A stretch of 64,000 bases of DNA from Aureisphaera galaxeae (GCF_028561275.1 NZ_JAQQTF010000004.1:744001-808000), one strand, 5' to 3'. Shown: positions 27,515 through 35,570, counted from the stretch's first letter. Numbers and translations: made by a program. Notes: generated from the sequence alone by a model not told the origin.

Positions 27515-27832
27515 AAGCTTGAAGCGTAGCTTCAGAAGCGAAGGCAAAATGAAAAAGGACACACAGGGTACCTGTGTTGGACTTTCTTGAGCACCGTTCC
27601 CCTTTCAGGATCAACGCAGTTAATCCGATATTCCCAAAGCTTGAAGCGAAGGCAAAATGAAAAAGGACACACAGGGTACCTGTGTTGGACTTTCTTGAGC
27701 ACCGTTCCCCTTTCAGGATCAACGCAGTTAATCCGATATTCCCAAAGCTTGAAGCGAAGGCAAAATGAAAAAGGACACACAGGGTACCTGTGTTGGACTT
27801 TCTTGAGCACCGTTCCCTTTTCAGGATCAACG
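27515..27832. repeat. Tandem repeat, 108-bp unit, about 2.8 copies
   Basis: Copy 1 is 27515-27636 (108 bp plus a 14-base insertion TAGCTTCAGAAGCG), copy 2 is 27637-27744, and copy 3 is 27745-27832 (truncated, with one C-to-T change near 27818). Each unit starts AAGCTTGAAGCG and contains the stem ACACAGG-GTA-CCTGTGT followed by TTGGACTTTCTT on the plus strand and GTCCTTTTT on the minus strand, so each is a possible two-way terminator. The TTGGACTTT phrase is shared with the tRNA-Pro terminator just upstream. The array ends four bases before the stop codon of the DUF4386 paralogue. The unit is a multiple of three and is open in several frames, but those ORFs look like by-products. Confidence 0.9.
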
Positions 27833-27835
27833 GAT

Positions 27836-28486
27836 TTAGTTCTCTTTTTGCTTTATCCCAGCAAACAAAAACCAAATAATAAAAAGCAATTCCCCAAAGG
27901 TTAACAATTCAGAGTAGAAAAGAAAGTCACCTGTGCTAGCGAAAAGAAGATCTCCGAAAGAAGCCAACAAATAACCAAGCCCTCCAATATACAGGAAATA
28001 CATAACTACCTTGGGAAAAAGACCGGATGTATAAGCAAGCTTTCCTAGAGGGAATAACCATAACCCCCAGAAAATCATAGAGATGGACATTCCATTGTTA
28101 TAGGTGTTAAGGCTGTGCTTAATAAGGTGTTCTTGTCCCGACAGGGATAGGATTCCTATTTGGTTCACTTCGTTATACATGGAAATAGGAACACTCACCA
28201 GTGCAAAAACCACCATTAAGGTAGCTAGGCCTTTGTCGGTTTTATCGAACAACTTGTATAAAAGGAGAGGGATGACAATAAATAGAAGCTGTACAATTAA
28301 CCTACCCACAATGCCAATTCTAAAAAGCCATTCGTTGGAAAAAATGTTAGCAGCTGTTTTTTCAGTATTTCCACTTTCAATAATAACAGACGGGATATAC
28401 ATAATACTGAACATTCCAATAAGAACCCATAAAAGGTATAGTATTCGAAGTCTGTTGGCAATCTGGTTTTGGTTGTAGTCCTTCAT
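27836..28486 (-). CDS. DUF4386-family membrane protein (second paralogue)
   Basis: The 216-residue protein has six hydrophobic segments. ANRLRILYLLWVLIGMFSIMY, SNEWLFRIGIVGRLIVQLLF and VSVPISMYNEVNQIG follow the DUF4386 pattern, and it is clearly related to the gene at 24708-25394 though divergent. The tandem repeat abuts its stop codon and may supply its terminator. Function unknown. Confidence 0.82.
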   Translation of the reverse strand: MKDYNQNQIANRLRILYLLWVLIGMFSIMYIPSVIIESGNTEKTAANIFSNEWLFRIGIVGRLIVQLLFIVIPLLLYKLFDKTDKGLATLMVVFALVSVPISMYNEVNQIGILSLSGQEHLIKHSLNTYNNGMSISMIFWGLWLFPLGKLAYTSGLFPKVVMYFLYIGGLGYLLASFGDLLFASTGDFLFYSELLTFGELLFIIWFLFAGIKQKEN

Positions 28487-28589
28487 GGTTTAGAGTTTAC
28501 TTTAAGACTGAATTCGGCAAATTTTGTTACTTGAGCATTGACATTTGTAAAATGAATAGGATCTCCCTTTGTCAGTGGTCACGTTCAAC

Positions 28590-29900
28590 TCATACCTTAT
28601 TAACTCGTACTTTCCTAGCCAAGAACCATCCCACCAATGAGATAATTAACAGCAGGAATGCCGAAAGGAAGTAGATGTTCTTCGATAGCTTGGCCAATAG
28701 GAATCCTCCAAACACCAAACCGATAATACTGGCAAAACTTCCCACACTATTGGCTATACCCTGCAATGCCCCTTGATTGTTTGCAGAACCTACTTTCGAT
28801 AGAATGGATAGATAAGAAGGCCACATAATACCGTTACCCACTCCATATAAAACGGCCCCGGTATACAACCATAGGGAATGGGTACTTGTTAGGCATGAAA
28901 ATGAGAATACCATCACAAAAGCTCCAACGGTAAACAGTATTTCTTCCGAATACTTGTCCGAAAGCCACGAAAGGACAGGTCCTTGGAATAGAATCATGAC
29001 AGAACTCAAAATGGTAAAAAACAATCCTACTTTCTCGGCCGACCATGCTAGTGAAGTAGAAGAGTACATCGAAAAAGTGGCGTAGAAAAAGTTGAATGCC
29101 AAGAAAATAAGAAAGAAAAGGGTAATCATAATAGGAGCTTTTCCTTGGGTTATAATCGTTTTCCAATTGCTGCTTTCTTTTTCTTTCATCTTATGGCATT
29201 CCTTGTATTCTGCCCCAAATACCTTTTTTAGTTTGGCCTTAGGACAATGGTATACCGCTTCTTTCAGTTTTACCTCGGGAAGAAAGAAATAGATGGCCAA
29301 TAATCCCACCAATGAAATGAATGCGGCCACTATGATCGTTAAGAGATTGCTGTTTGGGAAGGCTGCCAGTAATCCTGCGATGGCAGGTCCAAGCATAAAC
29401 CCAAGACTCATGGAAGCAGACATTTTGCCAAAATTTTTCTTTCGGTCTTCTTCCGAAGAAACATCCGAGAGATACGCATTGGCAACAGATATATTTCCTC
29501 CTGTGAGCCCATCCAAGGATCTTGCCAATAGAATTACGATCAATGGGATGGTAAACCCTAAAACTCCAAAGCCTTCCATTTCTATTTTAAAAAGCTCGTC
29601 TAGTGGGACAAAAAAGGCGAGCAAAAAGATGAGCCAACTTAATAAGGTTCCTGCTTGGCTAATGAGCAGTACTCTTTTTCGTCCAATTTTGTCCGACCAT
29701 TTCCCCAGAACTGGGGCTCCAATCATCTGAAACATGGGATAGGTAGAGGCAATTATTCCATAGAATACAGCATTGCCACCAAAATCGATAATAAGAAAGG
29801 CTAAGAAAGGAAGAATAATACCATAACCCAGGGTACCAATAAAATTGACGAGTAGGATAGGGAAGATGTTACTTTTCAAAAAAGCGGATAGCTTCGCCAT
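28590..29900 (-). CDS. Major facilitator superfamily transporter (Tet/multidrug-type)
   Basis: The 436-residue protein has about twelve hydrophobic segments and a central cytoplasmic loop near residues 210-245. The motif GKWSDKIGRKRVLL between helices 2 and 3 is MFS motif A, and the helix 5 region SLGFMLGPAIAGLLA fits motif C of drug:proton antiporters. The substrate cannot be predicted; efflux of a small molecule is most likely. The loop is Cys/His-containing (YHCPKAK, YKECHKMK), which is slightly unusual. No regulator is directly attached. Confidence 0.9.
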   Translation of the reverse strand: MAKLSAFLKSNIFPILLVNFIGTLGYGIILPFLAFLIIDFGGNAVFYGIIASTYPMFQMIGAPVLGKWSDKIGRKRVLLISQAGTLLSWLIFLLAFFVPLDELFKIEMEGFGVLGFTIPLIVILLARSLDGLTGGNISVANAYLSDVSSEEDRKKNFGKMSASMSLGFMLGPAIAGLLAAFPNSNLLTIIVAAFISLVGLLAIYFFLPEVKLKEAVYHCPKAKLKKVFGAEYKECHKMKEKESSNWKTIITQGKAPIMITLFFLIFLAFNFFYATFSMYSSTSLAWSAEKVGLFFTILSSVMILFQGPVLSWLSDKYSEEILFTVGAFVMVFSFSCLTSTHSLWLYTGAVLYGVGNGIMWPSYLSILSKVGSANNQGALQGIANSVGSFASIIGLVFGGFLLAKLSKNIYFLSAFLLLIISLVGWFLARKVRVNKV

Positions 29901-30016
29901 TTTACAAGGATACTTTCATATTAGCTTCTATGAAGATATAACTAATTAATCTATTGTAAGTTAATTTATGACTTTCAGAACAAAGCGAAGGAATGATATT
30001 CTATAATTTAGTTTTT

Positions 30017-30062
30017 GTTTAACAAAATAAATTAATAGTTAAACAAAATAGTTTTAACTTTG
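30017..30062 (+). promoter_or_regulatory. Direct-repeat operator and promoter of folE
   Basis: GTTTAACAAAAT (30017-30028) and GTTAAACAAAAT (30038-30049) are direct repeats separated by nine bases, a 21-bp period (two helical turns). Five bases later TAACTTTG (30055-30062) matches the -7 consensus, so a bound protein would cover the -33 region. The same 12-9-12 element occurs at 32389-32421 in front of the Lacal_2735 unit. Confidence 0.8.
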
Positions 30063-30112
30063 TAAGGCTTCGTTATGTGTAGTTTATAATTGAAGTGCAA
30101 ATAAGACAATAC

Positions 30113-30814
30113 ATGAAACACTCAGAAACCTTATTGAATACTTTAATAAATGGTAACGGACTCAGTACCCTAACAGACGATGAAATAGGGGATGATCATA
30201 TTTCCACTGGTCTCGAGACACCCATGCGGGCCGATGCATTCGATATTTCAGATGTCGAAAAGAAAGAAAAGATTGCTCATTTGTTTTCTCAGATTATGAA
30301 TGTTATGGGATTGGACCTTACTGACGATTCCCTAAAAGGAACCCCCAATAGGGTGGCCAAGATGTATATAGACGAAATATTCTCTGGCCTTAATCCCGCC
30401 AATAAGCCAAAGATTGCCCTTTTTGATAATAAATACCAGTACAATCAAATGCTGGTGGAGAAGGATATTACCTTTTATTCTAACTGCGAGCATCATTTCG
30501 TTCCCATCATCGGAAAGGCACATGTAGCTTACATTTCTTCCGGAAAAGTAATTGGGCTTTCCAAACTCAATAGGATTGTTCAGTACTATGCCAAACGTCC
30601 GCAAGTGCAAGAGCGTTTAACCAATCAGATAGCCAAGGAGCTGCAAACCACCTTAGAAACGGATAATGTGGCGGTTATCATCGATGCTAAGCATTTATGC
30701 GTTTCGTCTAGAGGGGTTAAAGATGATACTTCGGCTACGGTAACATCCTTTTATGGAGGGGTGTTCAACAAACCACACAAGATTGCCGAACTTCAGAACT
30801 ATCTGAATTCCTAA
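30113..30814 (+). CDS. folE: GTP cyclohydrolase I
   Basis: It converts GTP to 7,8-dihydroneopterin triphosphate, the entry to folate and other pterins. Zinc ligands are visible in SNCEHHFVP and AKHLCVSSRG. Further signatures are GLSKLNRIVQYYAKRPQVQE and GVKDDTSATVTSFYGG. The 233-residue form begins at the ATG 30113; a GTG at 30095 is possible. The N-terminal ~55 residues are poorly conserved and acidic. Its stop codon abuts that of the CIA30 gene on the other strand. The operator shared with the opposing unit suggests that this copy is regulated rather than housekeeping, and a second folE may exist elsewhere. Confidence 0.96.
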   Translation: MKHSETLLNTLINGNGLSTLTDDEIGDDHISTGLETPMRADAFDISDVEKKEKIAHLFSQIMNVMGLDLTDDSLKGTPNRVAKMYIDEIFSGLNPANKPKIALFDNKYQYNQMLVEKDITFYSNCEHHFVPIIGKAHVAYISSGKVIGLSKLNRIVQYYAKRPQVQERLTNQIAKELQTTLETDNVAVIIDAKHLCVSSRGVKDDTSATVTSFYGGVFNKPHKIAELQNYLNS

Positions 30815-31348
30815 TTATTTTAGTGTAATACGGTCTATCTCCAATCGGAAATTTTCGTTTTTCTTATTGCCGATAAGAATCGCAATTTCCTCAATATAGT
30901 CCCCAGGGAAATTGGACATATTGAGTTTTCTGCCACGAAAGGCAGGATACAGGGTGGCCAATGGAATTTCGATGGTTTCCCAGCTACCCGAGGTTTTAAA
31001 ATAACCGATATAAGAGTAGTAATCAGATCTACTGCGCTTCACACGAAATTGATACGATTTACCATCGCCTTTCACCCTCAAGGCTACTTTCGATAACTCT
31101 TGGGTGTTGATGGTTTCGAAGCGATAACGTGCTGATGAGAATCCGCCATTGTTCTCTAAGGAAACTTCACCAGTGAAGATACCGTGGCCTTCCTTACTTA
31201 TATAGAGCTTCCCGTCCGATCTTCCACCCATGACCACATCGTCTACCACCCGCCAGTTGGTAAGTGCCTGGTCTTGCTTAAAATCGAATAGCATCATAGA
31301 GTTGGATTGTAGGTAGTTAAAAAGTAAAGTGAAAAGTAGGATAAGCAT
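30815..31348 (-). CDS. CIA30-family protein
   Basis: The 177-residue protein matches the CIA30 (complex I intermediate-associated protein 30) domain: NWRVVDDVVMGGRSDGK, NNGGFSSARYRFE, LRVKGDGKSYQFRV, SGSWETIEIPLATLYPAFRG. The first ~16 residues are hydrophobic and could be a weak signal, though a later start at MMLFDF is possible. In bacteria the domain is found in small proteins of unknown role and need not concern complex I. It follows the flavin reductase gene by 18 bases and is the last gene of that unit. Confidence 0.88.
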   Translation of the reverse strand: MLILLFTLLFNYLQSNSMMLFDFKQDQALTNWRVVDDVVMGGRSDGKLYISKEGHGIFTGEVSLENNGGFSSARYRFETINTQELSKVALRVKGDGKSYQFRVKRSRSDYYSYIGYFKTSGSWETIEIPLATLYPAFRGRKLNMSNFPGDYIEEIAILIGNKKNENFRLEIDRITLK

Positions 31349-31366
31349 AATTCAAAGGTTCAAGGG

Positions 31367-31996
31367 TTACGAGAAGCTCGGAACTTCGGGGACACGTGCA
31401 TAGGGGAATTTCGCAATTTTGGTCAGGGAGTAGTAACTATTAAGGCCAGAGATACCGATGCCACCGCTTTGTTCCAAATCAATTTCGTTTTCGGAATAAG
31501 CTTCATCGGGGATGACAAGGTGGACTATCTGCCCTACAACCATTAAGGTTCCATTCGATTTAATACTAATGAATTCCCGAAGGCTCAATCCCATTTTAAA
31601 GGGACTCTCCTTAACGAATGGAGCGTAAAACCCTTCCCGGAATTCTTCCGTGAGATTGCAACGCTCAAATTCTGAAATCCCAGCATCGAATTTCGCCGAG
31701 GTATAATGCGCGTTTTCAATAAAATCCGGGTGGATGTGATTGATGGTATAGAACCCGGTTTTCTGAATATTCTCAAAAGTATGCCTAGGTACTTCTCCCG
31801 TAGGCCGCAGAACGAACCCTAATAAAGCGGGATTGCTTCCCAAATGCACCACAGAGCTGAAAATGGCAAGATTGGTTTGCCCATTAGGAGCTATGGTGCC
31901 AATAAGATTGGCCGGTTTTATTCCCGTAACCGAATTGATCAACTTTAAACGGGTAACCCGATCCAGATTTTTAATGTCTTCGTGTGTATATTCCAT
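31367..31996 (-). CDS. Flavin reductase-like FMN-binding protein
   Basis: The 209 residues form a split-barrel flavin reductase domain: IGTIAPNGQTNLAIFSSVVHLGSNPALLGFV is the FMN-binding start, followed by HTFENIQKTGFYTINH and a C-terminal GLNSYYSL. It probably binds FMN and uses NAD(P)H to deliver reduced flavin to a partner, which is not evident. It lies 23 bases after the Lacal_2735-type gene and 18 bases before the CIA30 gene, so all three are likely one transcript. Confidence 0.92.
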   Translation of the reverse strand: MEYTHEDIKNLDRVTRLKLINSVTGIKPANLIGTIAPNGQTNLAIFSSVVHLGSNPALLGFVLRPTGEVPRHTFENIQKTGFYTINHIHPDFIENAHYTSAKFDAGISEFERCNLTEEFREGFYAPFVKESPFKMGLSLREFISIKSNGTLMVVGQIVHLVIPDEAYSENEIDLEQSGGIGISGLNSYYSLTKIAKFPYARVPEVPSFS

Positions 31997-32019
31997 GGTT
32001 TGTTGAATTCAACCGGAAA

Positions 32020-32184
32020 TCAATCCAGTTGATCAATTTGTTTTGCAATTTCTTCCGCTTCAAAAACCTTCTGATCGCTGAGTTTTCTGTTGGAAGTAGA
32101 AAGCTTATGGGCTTCCTTCAATAAACTCTCGTATTGAGCTTGTAGTTTTTCCTTTTCTGTTTTCTTTTTGAATATTCCGAACAT
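32020..32184 (-). CDS. Lacal_2735-type small protein
   Basis: A 54-residue ORF starts MFGIFKKKTEKEKLQAQYES and continues LLKEAHKLSTSNRKLSDQKV to a TGA at 32020. This highly charged helical protein matches the flavobacterial Lacal_2735 family as I recall it. It has no signal or membrane segment and is probably a single long helix or coiled coil. It is the first gene of the unit with flavin reductase and CIA30, downstream of the direct-repeat operator at 32389-32421. Function unknown. Confidence 0.88.
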   Translation of the reverse strand: MFGIFKKKTEKEKLQAQYESLLKEAHKLSTSNRKLSDQKVFEAEEIAKQIDQLD

Positions 32185-32242
32185 GGCTTTGGGTTTATAT
32201 GTTTTTTGTCGTTAAAGAATTTATTTTCAACCTTAGAAATAT

Positions 32243-32325
32243 CGAAACGCACTCCTAAGAATGCGTTTCGAACAAACCAACTATTCTAACGGATTAACAA
32301 AATAGACTGTTTGAATAGTTGTTCG
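32243..32325 (-). promoter_or_regulatory. Two adjacent inverted repeats in the leader of the Lacal_2735 unit
   Basis: CGAAACGCA (32243-32251) and TGCGTTTCG (32262-32270) form a perfect 9-bp stem. CAACTATTC (32278-32286) and GAATAGTTG (32313-32321) form another, and CGAAC/GTTCG (32269-32273, 32321-32325) can extend it while competing with the first stem. Neither is followed by a T-run on the coding strand, so these are not ordinary terminators. They lie between the operator and the first ATG and would be in the 5' leader. Confidence 0.6.
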
Positions 32326-32388
32326 TAGCGCAGTTGAAGGGTGAATAGCAGCTTCAATTACGCATACCGTAAAAATAAGCAAAAAAAC

Positions 32389-32421
32389 ATTTTGTTCAAC
32401 AATTTTGTGATTTTGTTAAAC
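32389..32421 (-). promoter_or_regulatory. Direct-repeat operator in front of the Lacal_2735 / flavin reductase / CIA30 unit
   Basis: On the minus strand GTTTAACAAAAT (32421-32410) and GTTGAACAAAAT (32400-32389) are direct repeats with a nine-base spacer, matching the element before folE in sequence, order and spacing. A -7 box is less clear; TATTTTTA lies about 12 bases further on. The rest of the 289-base gap to the aminotransferase-like gene holds the leader hairpins and no gene. Confidence 0.75.
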
Positions 32422-32473
32422 ATTATTATGATTGATTTTCAGCGAAATAGCAATTGTTTCCCGAAGATCGGCA

Positions 32474-33772
32474 TTATACACAATCCTGTATCGCTTGATC
32501 CAATATGCTGATACCTAGATCGATTTCGGCCTTAGTGATGGTAAGGGGAGGAGCGATTCTAAATACGCTTCCATAGCCTTTCATCCGAACAATGTTCATG
32601 TTCAATCCCAACACCAAGCATCGGTCGCAGATATTCATACCCAAATCATCATCGGGTATTTTGGTTTCACGATCCTTTACTATTTCAACCCCCAACAATA
32701 ATCCCATGCCGCGCACATCGCCTATGCACTCATGTTTTTCTTGTAGTTCCAACAATTGCTGTTTAAGATAAGCACCATTTTCTATGGCCTTTTCCGAAAG
32801 ATCTTCGCTATGCAATATGTCGAAAGCCACCAATCCCATGGACGCACAGAACGGATCCGAAACATGGGAAGTCATATACACAAAGCCCAATTCATGGCAC
32901 TTGGCCTCGATTTCTTCGGTCGTTACCGTGGCAGCCAAAGGTAATCCTCCTCCCAATGTTTTGGATAGAGTGATAAAGTCGGGGACGACATCATACCATT
33001 CGAAAGCAAAGGTTTTCCCCAAGCGACCCAAGGCCGTTTGCGCTTCATCGAATATGAGTAGCAACCCTCGCTCATCGCAAAGCTCTTTCAATCGCTTTAC
33101 ATAATCGGGTTTTAGTTCTATCATACCTGCGGCACTCAACAGAGGTTCAGCGATTAAAGCAGCATATCTCCCTACAGATTGTTGGTCTACCATACGCATG
33201 CCCACTTCCAAACAGGTATTGTCGCAGGTTCCCTTGCAATGTGCTATGGGACAGCGATATTCATAAGGAGCGGGGATCATAAGACTCCCGGGTATTGTGG
33301 GACCATATCCCTTTCGGGTTTTGGAATAGGTATAGGACTGGGCGCCGGCCGTCATTCCATGCCAAGAGCCAGAAAACCCAATGATTTCGAATCCACCTGT
33401 GACCAACTTCGCCATGCGTATGGCAACTTCATTGGATTCCGATCCTGTGTTCACAAAGATGCATTTGGACAAACTTTCCGGTAATTCGCTGGATAGTTTT
33501 TTGGCAAGATCTATTACAGGTGGTGATAGGATAGAACTCAACAAATGGATGGCCTTGCCTCCAGATGTTTCGAGCAATTCCACGATCTTCGGGTGATTGT
33601 GCCCAAAAACAGAGCACATTTGTCCCGAGGTAAAATCTAAAACGGCATTTCCCTTCTTATCGTAGATATAACTTCCCGAAGCTTTCTCGGCTACGAATTC
33701 GGTAAACTCACCGCAATAGCGTATTAGATACTTTGCGGCCTCTTTCACTTCTTCTGAATGTAATTCCTGCAT
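32474..33772 (-). CDS. Class III PLP enzyme, 2,2-dialkylglycine decarboxylase-like
   Basis: A fold-type I aminotransferase of 432 residues. The Schiff-base lysine is Lys271 in LSKTLGGGLPLAA. LIFDEAQTALGR gives the cofactor aspartate. Long stretches resemble Burkholderia dialkylglycine decarboxylase: AEPLLSAAGMIEL, MTSHVSDPFCASMGL, IGDVRGMGLLLGVEIVKDR and LGLNMNIV. The insert YRCPIAHCKGTCDNTC is cysteine-rich and unusual. Either decarboxylation-dependent or ordinary transamination is possible. An AraC-type regulator lies 58 bases upstream on the same strand. Confidence 0.85.
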   Translation of the reverse strand: MQELHSEEVKEAAKYLIRYCGEFTEFVAEKASGSYIYDKKGNAVLDFTSGQMCSVFGHNHPKIVELLETSGGKAIHLLSSILSPPVIDLAKKLSSELPESLSKCIFVNTGSESNEVAIRMAKLVTGGFEIIGFSGSWHGMTAGAQSYTYSKTRKGYGPTIPGSLMIPAPYEYRCPIAHCKGTCDNTCLEVGMRMVDQQSVGRYAALIAEPLLSAAGMIELKPDYVKRLKELCDERGLLLIFDEAQTALGRLGKTFAFEWYDVVPDFITLSKTLGGGLPLAATVTTEEIEAKCHELGFVYMTSHVSDPFCASMGLVAFDILHSEDLSEKAIENGAYLKQQLLELQEKHECIGDVRGMGLLLGVEIVKDRETKIPDDDLGMNICDRCLVLGLNMNIVRMKGYGSVFRIAPPLTITKAEIDLGISILDQAIQDCV

Positions 33773-33830
33773 GATCTTTTCTTTTCATGCAAGTTCTTTC
33801 ATTCCTTCTACAAAAAATTGTAAAATTCTA

Positions 33831-34580
33831 TCATTCTTTGATAAGATCGGCGTACCGTTTTGGGATCATTCCAACACTTGTTTTGAAGTATTTGTTGAAA
33901 TGACTCTGATCGTAAAAGCCAGTTTCATAGGCTACTTCAGAGAAACTGTCCTTGGTCTTTATGTATTCCTTGGCCTTTTCAATACGGAGATTGAGCAAAT
34001 AACGCATGGGAGCTATGCCTATATTCGACTTGAACAAGCGTTGAAAATGGCTTTCGCTCATGCACGTAAGATCCGATAGCTCTTCTACAAGTATAGGACG
34101 ATGGTAGTTTTCTTCAAAATGGGTCAACGCCTTCCGAAGTACCACGCCTGCATTGGTAGAGTAGGGCTTGTTGGGAGCCAAAAACCTTTTAAATACCTCT
34201 GGGATGTTTTCTAAGTCATTATTCTCTGTGCTAGGAACTAATATATTGGACCGTATGGAATCATACCATACATCGAAATGATCCTTATAGGAAAAGCAAT
34301 TGTGAACGATGGTGAGGCCCAGGCGACCGTTATACACATCGGTGAACGAATGGGACTTAGGTACCCGAATTACTTTATAATAGAAGAAATCATCTACCAA
34401 GGATTGATGCGCCATATAGGGCGGGATGATCACAAGATCGTTTTCCTTGAGCCGGAATGTCCCACCTTGACATATAAGGTTTGCACTTCCCCCTAAGATA
34501 TAGGAAAAGGTATACAGGTCCGGATGCAAATGCATCGGGAAGTAATGCTTTTTGTCATAATATAGGGTTGCACATTCCAT
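33831..34580 (-). CDS. AraC-type regulator with cupin N-domain
   Basis: This 249-residue protein has an N-terminal cupin-like effector domain (HYFPMHLHPDLYTFSYILGG, FRLKENDLVIIPPYMAHQSL) and a C-terminal AraC double helix-turn-helix (LVEELSDLTCMSESHFQRLF, SFSEVAYETGFYDQSHFNKY). It likely senses a small molecule and controls the PLP enzyme gene that follows on the same strand. Confidence 0.92.
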   Translation of the reverse strand: MECATLYYDKKHYFPMHLHPDLYTFSYILGGSANLICQGGTFRLKENDLVIIPPYMAHQSLVDDFFYYKVIRVPKSHSFTDVYNGRLGLTIVHNCFSYKDHFDVWYDSIRSNILVPSTENNDLENIPEVFKRFLAPNKPYSTNAGVVLRKALTHFEENYHRPILVEELSDLTCMSESHFQRLFKSNIGIAPMRYLLNLRIEKAKEYIKTKDSFSEVAYETGFYDQSHFNKYFKTSVGMIPKRYADLIKE

Positions 34581-34639
34581 GAGATGACGTGATTCTATTC
34601 AAAAGTAACTAAAAAACAGGGGAATGGACAGCACTGGGA

Positions 34640-35416
34640 TTATAAACTAGGGTGCCTTTTAATGAACTTTTCAATCAAGCCCCAAACTGCGGTTGGTTGG
34701 TGTAGCATCATAAAATGTGAAGTTTCGTCCATTACATGAAGCTCAAGATCCTGGGTATGCTCTTTTAAATAGACTTCATCACCTTCGGTCCAATCGCAAG
34801 TATTGTTTCTATAAACAGCCAAAACAGGGACTTCAATATGAATATCATAAAGATGATTTTTCAGCAGGGAGTGTAACTGTCCCTTCAAAACATAGCTAGG
34901 TGTAGTGACTGCGCCTTGTGCCACCAAGTCTTGAGCTGCTTCCGAAAGGAAAGGATCTTTATGAGATGCCTGTAGGTTTTTCATAAACTCTGTATAGTCA
35001 CTCCTTTGCAAGGTTTGGGTCATCCATTCATGTACACCCTTAGAAAGTGCCATATTCACTTTTCCATCTAATAGCACCCATGCGGAAACCCTTTCAGGAA
35101 AAAGGGAATAAAACCGTTTCATAATAACCACGCCGTAACTATGGGTCACGAATACTGCTTTTTCAATCCCTATTTTATCCAAGAGTGCTTCTGTGCTATT
35201 GGCCCAAAGGGTATCATCGTATTCAATTCCCTCGGGCTGGTCACTTTCTCCGTGCCCTAAAAGATCCAACGTGATGATTCGTTGATTTCCAGCAAGGTTC
35301 AGCATGGAATTCCAGATACGTCGATCTGAAGAAGCTCCATGTACACAAACCATTGGAGTCCCCAAGGATCCTTGCGATTGATATTTAATGGTATGCCCCT
35401 TATACTCGAATTCCAT
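34640..35416 (-). CDS. Alpha/beta hydrolase
   Basis: The 258-residue fold begins MEFEYKGHTIKYQSQG with the oxyanion strand VCVHGASSDRRIW. The nucleophile elbow is THSYG (Thr replaces the usual first Gly), with acid candidates near NNTCDW and the catalytic His in DETSHFMMLHQP. An open frame extends 26 residues upstream, but 35416 gives the normal family start. The substrate is unknown. Confidence 0.88.
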   Translation of the reverse strand: MEFEYKGHTIKYQSQGSLGTPMVCVHGASSDRRIWNSMLNLAGNQRIITLDLLGHGESDQPEGIEYDDTLWANSTEALLDKIGIEKAVFVTHSYGVVIMKRFYSLFPERVSAWVLLDGKVNMALSKGVHEWMTQTLQRSDYTEFMKNLQASHKDPFLSEAAQDLVAQGAVTTPSYVLKGQLHSLLKNHLYDIHIEVPVLAVYRNNTCDWTEGDEVYLKEHTQDLELHVMDETSHFMMLHQPTAVWGLIEKFIKRHPSL

Positions 35417-35543
35417 ATTGTCACAGTTTTTGGCAGGATAAAATTGACCGTTTTTGGAGTGGACAAATTGTACAAATGCGACATTTATAACCAAACGATG
35501 CCAAGAATCACTTGTATTTCTAACATCGATATGGAATAATAAT

Positions 35544-35551
35544 TACATTTG
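35544..35551 (+). promoter_or_regulatory. Candidate -7 element for the DUF6597-type regulator
   Basis: TACATTTG matches TAnnTTTG and ends 19 bases before the ATG. No good -33 box is visible. Confidence 0.45.
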
Positions 35552-35570
35552 ATTCTCAGCGCCATTCGCC

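Noticed and set aside
27296-27562. Minus-strand ORF containing GVAGFEPATSCSQSRR
   Set aside because: It is the antisense translation of the tRNA-Ser and tRNA-Pro genes, a well-known source of spurious proteins.
27515-27832. CRISPR array
   Set aside because: The repeats are directly adjacent 108-bp units with no unique spacers.
27486-27875. Minus- and plus-strand ORFs with repeated 36-residue units over the tandem repeat
   Set aside because: The repeat unit is a multiple of three, so several frames stay open. No signal, domain or independent support for translation; hairpins explain the sequence better.
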